A stretch of 16,293 bases of DNA from Candidatus Zhuqueibacterota bacterium 4484_188 (GCA_002049825.1 MVCZ01000052.1:1-16293), one strand, 5' to 3'; numbered from the stretch's first letter, positions 7,737 to 15,426 are shown. A program made the numbers and translations. The notes: generated from the sequence alone by a model not told the origin.

Positions 7737-8119
7737 AATGGTAACGCCACCACCAGACCCGCAGCACCTCCTACTACCGCCCCGCCGATAGCATATCCCC
7801 AGGTATTCCGGTTCGATTTCACCCGTTCGATCTCGGCATTGCTGATGGGATTTGCCAAATCATCCAGATAGGTATTTAGTGCTTCCACCCGGCGAATGTT
7901 TTTTACCGGAACGGTGTACTTCTGATGATCACTCTGGGCTATGTAGGTAAGCTGGTTATTTTCTTTGCTGACAATAAAAGCATTGGCGGATGTTCCGTCC
8001 TGGAAAACGAGTTTTACCGATTGCCTGTTTTCAATCTGGGGAACAGTCAATGTCTTGTGGTTGCTGCACCCGAAAATAAAGAACAGAAAGACCAAAAAAA
8101 AGAGTGTAGACTTCATCAT
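7685..8119 (-). CDS. Putative lipoprotein with C-terminal glycine-rich membrane segment
   Basis: The start is taken at one of two adjacent ATGs (8119 or 8116), with GAGGAC a few bases upstream and 7 bp after the DivIVA gene. The product begins [20 protein letters not shown], a signal peptide ending in the lipobox IFGC, so the cysteine would be lipidated after cleavage. The middle (about residues 35-85) is a small beta-type region with [16 protein letters not shown]. Near the C-terminus is a glycine-zipper-like hydrophobic segment, [19 protein letters not shown]. Similar small lipoproteins usually continue further after this segment; here the frame ends at PPYFVAGA inside the next gene. The end may be truncated by the same event that altered the start of the nucleoside phosphorylase. 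The function is unknown. Confidence 0.75.
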   Translation of the reverse strand: MMKSTLFFLVFLFFIFGCSNHKTLTVPQIENRQSVKLVFQDGTSANAFIVSKENNQLTYIAQSDHQKYTVPVKNIRRVEALNTYLDDLANPISNAEIERVKSNRNTWGYAIGGAVVGGAAGLVVALPFWYNDVKGIPPYFVAGA

Positions 8120-8126
8120 GTTGTCC

Positions 8127-8954
8127 TCATTTTTGCTGCTTTTTGTCCAGGTTCTTGATAAGTTCGTCAATTTGTATTCCCTTCTTAAAAAGTTCATTTA
8201 TCTCGTCATCTTCGCTGTCTTCGGTGGATTTCTTTTTAGCTTTTTGGCTTTTGCTTTTTCTTTGTTTATCTTCTTCTGATTCAATTGCCGGTTCCACAAA
8301 ATCAGCGCTTACCGAAAAAGCACTTTCCCCTTGTTCCTTAGACACTTCGCTCTCTTCGGCTAATTCTATTTTCTGCGAATCTTCATCTTCAATTTCTTCC
8401 GTCTCGGCTTTTTCCCGGCGCAGTTGCTGGGTTTTTCGTTTGATTGCCGATTTTTTCCGGGCACGAATATTTTCCAGGTATTCCTGTGCTTCCTCGGGAA
8501 CGGCGTCCTCAATTTCCAATACCGAGAGCAGTTCAATCTGTGAAATCAGAATCTGGCGCAACCGGTTGATGAAGGATTCTTTCTGTGACTGTAAAATACT
8601 CACTTCGTCGCGCATTTGCCGGGCTTGTTTGCGGGCGTTTTCAATGATTTCCAGCGCCTTCAACTCGGCTTCTTTCACCAGCAGGCTTGCCTGCCGGCGG
8701 CTGCTCTCTTCCGATTGTTTCTTCACTTCCTGAACATTAAGCAGTGTTTCGCGCAAGTTCTTTTCCGTTTCCTGGTAATCGGCAAGCTTGGTCTCGTATT
8801 CCACTAATTTCCGGTTAAGCTGTTTGTTCTCTTCCAAAACCTGCTCGTACTCTTCGGCAACCATCTCTAAAAACGTTTGCACCTCAATCGGGTCAAACCC
8901 GCGGAGTGTCTTTCTGAACTCCTGTTTGCGAACATCCAAGGGGGTTAGTTTCAC
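8127..8954 (-). CDS. DivIVA-domain coiled-coil protein
   Basis: This 275-residue protein has the DivIVA N-terminal signature LTPLDVRKQEFRKTLRGFDP followed by EVQTFLEMV. A long coiled coil (about 35-150), rich in E, K, Q and R with regular hydrophobic spacing, comes next. The C-terminal half is highly charged and probably disordered, with alternating acidic and KKS/KRK stretches (about 165-275). DivIVA proteins bind curved membrane or act as polar and division scaffolds. In Gram-negative relatives the role is less clear. The start is a GTG with GAGG 5-8 nt upstream, chosen because the domain begins right there. It lies in a minus-strand cluster, with a 7-bp gap to the lipoprotein gene downstream. 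The length and domain look complete. Confidence 0.93.
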   Translation of the reverse strand: MKLTPLDVRKQEFRKTLRGFDPIEVQTFLEMVAEEYEQVLEENKQLNRKLVEYETKLADYQETEKNLRETLLNVQEVKKQSEESSRRQASLLVKEAELKALEIIENARKQARQMRDEVSILQSQKESFINRLRQILISQIELLSVLEIEDAVPEEAQEYLENIRARKKSAIKRKTQQLRREKAETEEIEDEDSQKIELAEESEVSKEQGESAFSVSADFVEPAIESEEDKQRKSKSQKAKKKSTEDSEDDEINELFKKGIQIDELIKNLDKKQQK

Positions 8955-8980
8955 TTTTAACCTCTTTATTTAACGAATTT

Positions 8981-9243
8981 AAATTTGACCAACCGGCTCA
9001 CTAATATCTATCACCACACCCGGAACGTTTGCCCTGTCCGGCATGTCTTACAGAATCCATCGGTTGTAAAAGAAATGCGGTCCCTCGCTTCCGGTAAAAT
9101 TGCCTGATTTTTTTCTTTGTTGCTGTGATTGAATCGACAAATTCGCAATATTCAAATTCAGAAACCCGGCTCAGCGGGATGTTGTTTCCGAAAAATGAAA
9201 ATCTCACTGCCGATTCTTCCGTCAACGAGACCGCCGGATTCAT
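8981..9243 (-). pseudogene. Small frame / probable LexA-like C-terminal remnant
   Basis: A frame of 80 codons (9243-9001) begins at an ATG overlapping the DUF3467 stop codon as ATGA. Its first half matches nothing I know. Its second half, ATKKKIRQFYRKRG then FLLQPMD, resembles the EATVKRFYREG then LQPxN segment near the end of LexA/S24 repressors. A shift into the neighbouring frame gives VPGVVIDISEPV (about 9022-8987), like the terminal strand of some LexA proteins. No serine-lysine catalytic dyad or HTH is present. I read it as a frameshifted, internally deleted fragment. It could instead be a small lineage-specific protein translated by coupling. Confidence 0.4.
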
Positions 9244-9572
9244 TTTTTTTCCATCCCCGGAGGCTGGAAACCAAACTGTTTGTTCGATGCAACGCCGGCG
9301 TGGAGTTTGACTTCTCCGTACTGCTCTTCGTATTTTTTCACGTTTTCTTCCAGCGCTTTGAGCAAACCTTTGGCATGTTGCGGAGTCATGATAATTCGCG
9401 CATAGACTTTGGTTTTGGGAACTCCCGGTAGAAGCCGGGTAAAATCGATGACAAACTCTGCCGGTGAATGGGTTATGAGCGCAAGGTTGGAATAAATACC
9501 CTCCGCTTGCTCAGGCGGTAATTCAATGTTAATTTGCTGTTGAACATTTGCCGGTTGATTGACTTTTTCCAT
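9240..9572 (-). CDS. DUF3467 family protein
   Basis: This 110-residue protein matches DUF3467. It has the core EGIYSNLALITHSPAEFVID followed by FTRLLPGVPKTKVYARIIMT, then PQHAKGLLKALEENVKKYEE and a short polar tail. The length is normal for the family, which is widespread in bacteria and has no assigned biochemical role. The ATG has AAAAGG about 5 nt upstream. The gene is divergent from dnaG, with only 46 bp between the two starts, so the promoters must share that gap or overlap the coding regions. It heads the minus-strand cluster leading into DivIVA. The family call is strong; the function is unknown. Confidence 0.9.
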   Translation of the reverse strand: MEKVNQPANVQQQINIELPPEQAEGIYSNLALITHSPAEFVIDFTRLLPGVPKTKVYARIIMTPQHAKGLLKALEENVKKYEEQYGEVKLHAGVASNKQFGFQPPGMEKK

Positions 9573-9618
9573 TATGACCTTTTCTGTTTTTAAACGGTTT
9601 TTTAAAGGTTTGTGAAAA

Positions 9619-11383
9619 ATGGCAAGAATACCGGAACATATTATCGATCGGGTGCGTGAAGCGGTGGATATTGTCGATGTGGTTTCCCGCTATGTATCGC
9701 TGAAGAAGCAGGGAAAAAATTTCATCGGCTTGTGCCCGTTTCACACTGAAAAAACGCCTTCTTTTACCGTCAGTCCTGATAAACAGATTTTCTATTGTTT
9801 TGGCTGTCACACCGGCGGTAACGTTTTTAATTTTTTAATGAAGCATGAAAAAATGTCTTTCGTCGAGGCTATTGAAAAATTAGCTGGCGATGCCGGAATT
9901 GAAATCCCGAAATATAAAGCGGATGAGCGGGAAGTCTCGGAGTACGACCGTTTGTACCGGGCAAATCAGTTTGCGGCTGATTATTTTTTTCAATTCCTGA
10001 AAAACCATCCGGGGCAAATCCGGGATTACCTCTCTAAACGCGGCATTTCAGAGAAAAGTATTTCCGATTTCAAAATCGGCTATGTGGCGGATGCGTGGGA
10101 CGGACTGTATAATGAAATATTAAGACAAAAAATGAGTCTGGAACCGTTTCTGCGCGCCGGTCTCATTCTCCGCTCCGAAAAAGACCCCTCCCGGCATTAC
10201 GATCGTTTTCGGAACCGGTTAATGTTCCCCATCTATAATCTTTCCGGTCGGGTCATTGCATTTGGTGGCAGAACCCTTTCCTCTGATCCGAATACACCCA
10301 AGTATGTCAACTCTCCCGAATCGCCAATTTACAACAAAGGAAGGGTTTGCCATTTTCGTGGAAGGTTACATGGATTTTTTACAACTCTGGCAAAATGGAA
10401 TTAAAAATGTGGTAGCCACCAGCGGTACTTCTTTAACAGAAAATCATGCAAAGCTTATCCGACGTTATACCGGCGAGGTCACGCTGTGTTACGACTCGGA
10501 CAGCGCCGGCATTAAAGCAGCCGAGCGGGGCGGACAAATTCTGTTTCAGAACAATCTGGAAGTTAAAGTGCTCATTCTGCCTGCAGGCGAAGATCCGGAT
10601 AGCTTTGTCCGTTCTCACGGACCTTCCGAATTTCATTCCCTGGTGGAAACCGCGCAGAGTTTTTACGATTTTAAGCTGGAATATTTGCTCAAAACGATTG
10701 GCAGCGACACGGTTTCGCGTCAAAGCAAGGTGGTGAGTGAACTTCTGGAATCGCTGGCGGCACATCCCGATATGATAAAAGTAAATTTCTTTGTGAACAA
10801 GATTGCCCGGAAATTTGGTTTGCAGGAACAGGCGTTGATGGCGGAGTTACAAAAAAAACGCAGAATTTACCGCACGCGCCAACAAAGGTTACAGGAGCGG
10901 CAGACAAAGGAAACTGCTGAGCCGGGAACAAGCATGTTTCTTACCGGAGCCTGGAGTGCCGAGAAAGATGTGATTGTACTGCTGCTGAATCATTTCGAAA
11001 AAATGAAGGATGTAATATTCGAAGTGCTCCGGGATGAGGAATTCTCCAATGAAAACTTGCGTAGCGTATTTTGCTATATTCGGGATCATCAAGACCAAAG
11101 CGCGAAAGACCTGACTCACCTTGTGCTGGTAGAAACGACCGATGAGCAGATAGTCAGCATGTTAACGGCTGATTTGTTTAAGGAAATAGAAAACCCTGCT
11201 CAATATTTAAACGATTGTATTTATCGCATTAAAATTGCCTATGTGCAGTCGCAGATTAATACTTTACGTGAACAATTGAAAGAAGCGAAAACAGATACCG
11301 AGGAATATAAAATACTTATTAAAGAGATCAATTCCCGTCTGGCACAAAAACAAAAGCTGCAGAAAGTGTTTTCCCAGGATTAA
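9619..11383 (+). pseudogene. dnaG: DNA primase gene interrupted by a frame-changing deletion
   Basis: DnaG makes RNA primers for replication and binds the replicative helicase through its C-terminus. The first frame (9619-10404) holds the zinc-binding domain with C39, H42, C60 and C63, then the RNA-polymerase domain through NSPESPIYNKGR (to residue 242). The second frame resumes with FAIFVEGYMDF, which is the TOPRIM glutamate motif, and carries LCYDSDSAG, the TOPRIM acidic motif. A helical C-terminal domain follows, to a normal end at 11383. In E. coli and B. subtilis primases 20 residues separate the HKG/K-R/K motif from VEGYMD/FEGFAD. Here only 13 nt do, so about 47 nt are missing and the frame changes. 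The bases GGAAGGGTTT at 10339-10348 read G-R-V in one frame and E-G-F in the other, as expected for deletion between short direct repeats. AAAGG lies about 10 nt before the ATG. Confidence 0.95.
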
Positions 11384-11643
11384 ATTAAAGTTTTTGTCCG
11401 AATTGTTTATTTTCCTCTTAACGCCAATTTCAAAGATGGTGAAAGTGCAATTTCGTAAACCGATTGGGTAGAATATATTCCATTATTTCCTGCCAATAAA
11501 AACAGTCAAATGAGTTGTGACATCAGTCACCCAGAGTGCCTTGAATCTGCCTATCTTTTACGTGCAGAAAGTGGTAGTAGGTGGAATAAAAAGTGAAAAT
11601 GAATCGGTGGATAAATAATAACAAGGATGTGAGGAACAAAAAG
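11384..11643 (+). other. Intergenic leader of the receiver/MBL operon
   Basis: This 260-nt gap follows dnaG and holds a CRP-like palindrome at 11516-11531. A GTG at 11593 or an ATG at 11599 could extend the receiver gene upstream by 15-17 residues of polar sequence. No terminator with a T tract was seen after dnaG. Confidence 0.5.
11516..11531 (+). promoter_or_regulatory. CRP/FNR-family-like site
   Basis: TGTGA-CATCAG-TCACC matches the CRP consensus TGTGA-N6-TCACA at nine of ten half-site positions. It lies about 115 bp upstream of the receiver gene, in a non-coding gap, which is a plausible activator position. The organism's own CRP-family specificity is unknown. Confidence 0.4.
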
Positions 11644-12036
11644 ATGGATGCGGCACTTGATGTATTGGTAGTGGATGACGATCATGAGCAAGCCAAAATC
11701 ACGAAAATGTTGATCGAGCGAAACGGGTTTCATTCCAAATTTACCACGAACGGGCAGGAAGCGCTGGAAATTATCCAAACAAAGACCCCCCGTTTGGTGA
11801 TTCTTGATTTGATGATGCCCGAAATCGACGGATTACGGTTGTGCAAAATAATCAAAGAAAATCCTGAGACCTCCGAAATTCGGGTGATTGTGTATTCGGG
11901 AAAAATATATGAAGCAGACCGTCGGAAAGCACTGGCGTTAGGAGCTGATCTCTTTTTAACCAAACCCACTCGTGCCTATATTCTGATTGATGCAGTTAAA
12001 AATCTTTTAACGCCTGTTCCCCATGAGTACGATTAA
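11644..12036 (+). CDS. Single-domain response regulator (CheY-like receiver)
   Basis: With the start at 11644 (GAGG about 10 nt upstream; conserved sequence begins here) the product is 130 residues. It is a lone receiver domain: acidic residues D11-D13, phospho-acceptor D55 in LVILDLMMPE, S85 in the Thr/Ser position, K107 in the KP motif. It has no output domain, so it must act through a partner or in a phosphorelay. Its last 14 nt overlap the start of the metallo-hydrolase gene, so the two are almost certainly co-translated and may work together. No histidine kinase is adjacent; the kinase at 4614-6764 already has its own regulator. Confidence 0.92.
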   Translation: MDAALDVLVVDDDHEQAKITKMLIERNGFHSKFTTNGQEALEIIQTKTPRLVILDLMMPEIDGLRLCKIIKENPETSEIRVIVYSGKIYEADRRKALALGADLFLTKPTRAYILIDAVKNLLTPVPHEYD

Positions 12037-12940
12037 AGTTAAATTTTGGGGCGTCCGCGGTTCAATTCCCACCCCGGGATATTCAACGTTAAAATATGGT
12101 GGCAATACGCCCTGTGTGGAAGTGCGGTTCCAGGACGGACCGTTTTTTATCCTCGATGCCGGAACCGGAATCCGGGAGCTGGGAAAAGAACTCATGCAAC
12201 TTGGTAAACCGGTCTCTGCCTATATCTTCATCAGCCATTTCCACTGGGATCATATTCAGGGATTACCTTTTTTCCGCCCGGCTCATAATCCGAAAAATAC
12301 TTTTACTATCATCGGCAGTGATGATACCACGCTCAATCTGGATCAGATTATCTCTTTCCAGATGGATTCAACCTATTTCCCGATTGCCATTCAGGATATG
12401 AAGGCAAAAATAAATTTCCGTTCAGTTAAAGAGGAAATTTTCTCCATTGAAAAAGTGCATATCGAAACGATTTACTTGAACCATCCCGGTTACGCCCTGG
12501 GTTTTAAAATGACCTTCAAAAACAAAAGTATAGTCTACATCAGCGACAATGAGCCATTTTATTTCCTGAATCAGCCAGAAAATACCGACTCCGCCACCTT
12601 GCCCCTGGGAGACCTGGAAGATATCTTCGATAATTTTGTAGAAAACAAAGACCAGCGAATTGTAGAATTCTGCCGTGGTGTGGATTTGCTGATTCACGAT
12701 ACGCAGTTCTTTATCGAAGAATATCAGAAACGGGTTTCCTGGGGACATTCCCCGTTTAACTTTACGGTAGACCTTGCGCTGCGTAGCGAAGTGAAACAGC
12801 TTATTTTATTTCACCACGATCCGGATCACGATGACGATGCGGTTGATAAGATCGAACAGATGAGCTGGGAATTGATCCAAAAATCCGGTAAACCGATAAG
12901 CTGCAGGGCTGCTCAGGAAGGAATGGTGGTTGAAATATGA
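12023..12940 (+). CDS. Metallo-beta-lactamase-fold hydrolase
   Basis: This 305-residue protein begins with FWGVRGSIPTPG, typical of a group of MBL-fold proteins related to RNase Z/PhnP and class II cyclic-nucleotide phosphodiesterases. Metal ligands are visible: H72-x-H74-x-D76-H77 in SHFHWDH, a histidine at about 154, an aspartate at about 175 in YISDNEP, and HHD at 264-266. A DAGTG loop (45-49) and a conserved GH (241-242) also fit. It should bind two metal ions and hydrolyse a phosphoester or related bond; the substrate cannot be told from sequence. Overlap with the receiver gene suggests phosphorylation-controlled activity or shared signalling. This subfamily is known to occur fused or adjacent to receiver domains. 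The length appears complete. Confidence 0.92.
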   Translation: MSTIKVKFWGVRGSIPTPGYSTLKYGGNTPCVEVRFQDGPFFILDAGTGIRELGKELMQLGKPVSAYIFISHFHWDHIQGLPFFRPAHNPKNTFTIIGSDDTTLNLDQIISFQMDSTYFPIAIQDMKAKINFRSVKEEIFSIEKVHIETIYLNHPGYALGFKMTFKNKSIVYISDNEPFYFLNQPENTDSATLPLGDLEDIFDNFVENKDQRIVEFCRGVDLLIHDTQFFIEEYQKRVSWGHSPFNFTVDLALRSEVKQLILFHHDPDHDDDAVDKIEQMSWELIQKSGKPISCRAAQEGMVVEI

Positions 12941-13054
12941 TCACCGGTTCTACTTTTAATCGACTTAAACAACTGTAACACCGGTAACGATTATTTTTAC
13001 GAGAAGATACTATTCAGGTGTGGTGGTTTGATAACCGTGGAATTTCCGGTGACA

Positions 13055-13085
13055 AAAAAAGGGACATTTTTCATGTCCCTTTTTT
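13055..13085. terminator. Bidirectional Rho-independent terminator
   Basis: The arms AAAAAAGGGACAT (13055-13067) and ATGTCCCTTTTTT (13073-13085) are perfectly complementary over 13 bp with a 5-nt loop, with a T run on each strand's exit side. It lies between the convergent hydrolase gene and the 453-residue protein gene and can serve both. Confidence 0.85.
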
Positions 13086-13086
13086 A

Positions 13087-13155
13087 CAGCAATGGGGCCA
13101 AATAAAATTTTTTATTTGGGAGGGAGGTTTCCTTGAGGGGAGAGCCCCATTGCTG
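13087..13155. other. Closed multi-stem structured element (possible small RNA or palindromic mini-element)
   Basis: The ends CAGCAATGGGGC (13087-13098) and GCCCCATTGCTG (13144-13155) form a perfect 12-bp outer stem. Inside, CAAATAAAA (13099-13107) pairs with TTTTATTTG (13110-13118), giving a second, stacked helix of about 8-9 bp. The remaining segment 13119-13143 is purine-rich, with GGGAGGGAGG and GAGGGG runs. It begins one base after the terminator and ends 23 bp before the next stop codon. It encodes nothing. It may be a structured 3' end, a processed small RNA, or a short palindromic mobile or REP-like element. Confidence 0.6.
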
Positions 13156-13177
13156 ACTATAATGTAAAGTCTTATTT

Positions 13178-14539
13178 TCAAAAAATCAAGTAATTTTTTT
13201 TAGCCAGATTTGGGTAAATAAATTGAATGTCAAATATCTTCCACTGTGGGGATTTATAGACCAAACTTGCATGCAGAATATCGCCACACCGGAGATGTGT
13301 GAATGCCTGAGAATCGAGTTTAATCCGCGGCAGCGACTCGGAGAGATGCAGATCGTACAGGTCGATTGTTCGTTGCACCCTGTCGTTAATATTGGAGATT
13401 TCAAAATAACCGATTCTTTGATTCTCAACAAATTTATCCGAAGATAGAATAGCGCCAAACAGATCGTACTGTGAAATATAGATGTTCAAAGCTTTTACAA
13501 CCCTCGGGAGATCAAGCTTGGTTTTCTCGTAAAATTGTAAGAAGTCCTTTTTCAGGTTAATATGGTAAAACTGAAAGAGGTAAGTAATAAAACGGGCAGT
13601 GGCACGGAAAATAAAGGGGATTTGTTTTTCGTCGGCAAGCACAAATTCCCTCACCAACCAGATGCTGAAAAATTCCGCCAGGTGATCGGCATTGAATTCA
13701 CTGATGTCGGAAATATGTGCCGAGTCCATGAGGTATTTCTTCAAGAATTTACTGTCATGTATTAGCGCGCCATTATATTCCGGTGGATTGTAGCGATCAT
13801 TTGCATAATATTTCTGGAACACCTCCTGGATGGAAGCTACCGGGTTGTGCCATTCTTCCGTGCGCTGTTCATCTTCCCAAATGTTGCCGTCTTCGTACCA
13901 TTCATTTTGGTTTTGTTGGTCAGCTTCGGTTTGTAGTAATTCCTCAAAATATTCCAGAGAGGGTTTGAACGGGTGCTGGAGGAATGTTTGTCCTTCGATC
14001 CTGATAAAATCGATAATTTCGTCCTCGATAAATTCCGCCAATTCTAACATGGCGATATCATCGTCATTCAATTCGTATTGAAACGATTCGTTGTAAAACT
14101 GGATTAGTGTATCAAGAATCACATAGTTCATCAAATCGATGCGTAAGCACTGTTCCTTTTCCAGTTGTCCGGACATAAATGATTGGAGGAGAAATATGTT
14201 TCTTCGGATTTTTTCTTCCAACTGGATTTTCTCGGCATCAAAATGAGCGTTCAAATCCCGCGGGCAGTTTAACGGACAGGAACCCAGGCAATTCTCCTGC
14301 AGAAAAAACTCGAACGCATCGCCGATATTAAAACAGAGCGTTCCTAATTGATCGAAATCGAGAAGGAGCTTGGAATCTCTTCGTTCCCGGATGAAAAATC
14401 GTTTTTCAATCTGGTTTGCCAGGTAATTGATCAACTGATAGATGAAAAAATCCAAGTTGGTCAATTCATAAATTTCCTTATCCCAGCTCTCAATAAATTC
14501 TCTGGCAGGAATAAATGCTTTTTGAAATCTTTCCGACAA
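13178..14539 (-). CDS. Hypothetical acidic protein with a CxxxCxxxC motif (453 aa)
   Basis: I do not recognise this family. The start is a TTG chosen because AAGGAG lies 8 nt upstream and a good promoter sits about 30 bp before it. The N-terminal part is helical, with a cysteine group at C69, C84, C88 and C92 (CLGSCPLNC) that could bind zinc or an iron-sulfur cluster. Residues about 200-240 are strongly acidic and rich in Q, E, N and W, probably a flexible linker. The C-terminal half (about 265-390) is a second helical region. It is followed by a short beta-type tail with GDILHASLVYKSPQWKIFD. There is no signal peptide or transmembrane segment, so it is probably cytoplasmic. It is transcribed alone and ends at the shared terminator. 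It appears complete. Confidence 0.8.
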   Translation of the reverse strand: MSERFQKAFIPAREFIESWDKEIYELTNLDFFIYQLINYLANQIEKRFFIRERRDSKLLLDFDQLGTLCFNIGDAFEFFLQENCLGSCPLNCPRDLNAHFDAEKIQLEEKIRRNIFLLQSFMSGQLEKEQCLRIDLMNYVILDTLIQFYNESFQYELNDDDIAMLELAEFIEDEIIDFIRIEGQTFLQHPFKPSLEYFEELLQTEADQQNQNEWYEDGNIWEDEQRTEEWHNPVASIQEVFQKYYANDRYNPPEYNGALIHDSKFLKKYLMDSAHISDISEFNADHLAEFFSIWLVREFVLADEKQIPFIFRATARFITYLFQFYHINLKKDFLQFYEKTKLDLPRVVKALNIYISQYDLFGAILSSDKFVENQRIGYFEISNINDRVQRTIDLYDLHLSESLPRIKLDSQAFTHLRCGDILHASLVYKSPQWKIFDIQFIYPNLAKKNYLIF

Positions 14540-14568
14540 CCGTACTGCTCCTTAATCTGTCCTAAGAA

Positions 14569-14597
14569 AATTTAATAGCTTCCTTTTATGTAGTCAA
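14569..14597 (-). promoter_or_regulatory. Sigma-70-type promoter of the 453-residue protein gene
   Basis: On the minus strand, TTGACT (14597-14592) and TAAATT (14574-14569) are separated by exactly 17 bp. The -10 box lies 29 bp before the TTG start. This supports the TTG start and a separate transcription unit. Confidence 0.65.
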
Positions 14598-14668
14598 TAG
14601 AAAAAGGTAGTAATAAATTTATTTTGCTCGACACCCTATTCTGATCGGAAGCATCTTTCATCTGTTCC

Positions 14669-15369
14669 TCATAATTTTTTTTTAAGTTTTTCAAGCATAT
14701 CCCGGGTCATCGCTTCCAGGTCAAAATCGGGTTGCCAGTTCCAGTCCCGGCGGGCGGCACTATCGTCCAGGGAATGCGGCCAGGATTCGGCAATCGCCTG
14801 TCGGTAATCCGGTTTGTAGGTGATCTGAAAGTCGGGGTAATATTTTCGCACCGATTCCACTATTTGCGCCGGTGTCAGGCTCAGGGCGTGAATGTTATAA
14901 ACCCGGCGGGTTAAAGCACTATTCTCCGGCTTTGCCAGCTCGACGATGGCTTTGATTGCATCCGGCATGTGCATAAACGGAAGAACTGTGTTTTCATCTA
15001 TGTAACATTCGTAGGGAATGTTTTGAATTGCTTTGATGTAAATATCCACTGCAAAATCGGTGGTTCCGCCGCCGGGCAGGGTTTCGCTATATTAACCTGA
15101 TAAGCCAGTTGCGGATTCTGTTCGCCGGCTGCCGACAAGATGGCTGCCATGTGAAAGATGGTATCGATATCATTTTCTACTACGAGCTTATTTACTGCGG
15201 CGGCATCCAATACGTCCAGGTAAATAAAAGGTATTCCCGAGAGTAGGGGAGAGGTTGCTTTTTTGATATCGGAAGCAATCACGTTTTGCTGACCAAATTC
15301 TTTTGCTAAAAAAAGCGTAAGCTCGCTTCCGATTTGTCCGCATGCGCCGGTTACTAAAATTTTCTGCAT
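14669..15369 (-). pseudogene. NAD-dependent epimerase / L-threonine 3-dehydrogenase-like gene, middle deleted
   Basis: The upstream part starts MQKILVTGACGQIGSELTLFL, a Rossmann fold with the TGxxGxxG NAD motif, and continues through IDTIFHMAAILSAAGE to AYQVN. The downstream part, in another frame, reads SETLPGGGTTDFAVDIYIKA and then YECYIDENTVLPFMHMPDAI to a normal C-terminus. This is the sequence order of the extended short-chain dehydrogenases of the L-threonine dehydrogenase/UDP-sugar epimerase type, about 310-320 aa when whole. The segment between, about 90-100 residues with the catalytic Ser and YxxxK, is absent, and the frames differ at the join (about 15088-15093). The product cannot be active. 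The ATG at 15369 has AAAGG about 10 nt upstream (a GTG at 15378 is possible), and the promoter is near-consensus, so the gene was functional until recently or the deletion is an assembly error. Confidence 0.88.
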
Positions 15370-15426
15370 TCTGAACACCTTTCCTGTTAAATGTCACATT
15401 TGCTGCATTCGTCCAAACTTTATTTA

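Noticed and set aside
9619..11383. Programmed ribosomal frameshift in dnaG
   Set aside because: A frameshift could rejoin the frames, but about 16 conserved residues would still be missing. There is also no obvious slippery heptamer at the join, so a deletion explains it better.
13087..13155. Integron attC site
   Set aside because: There is no GTTRRRY-type core and no integrase, and the stems are perfect rather than bulged as in attC.
72..13600. A 14-base identical string near 74 and near 13585
   Set aside because: One such match is about what chance gives in a window of this size. The flanks do not match.
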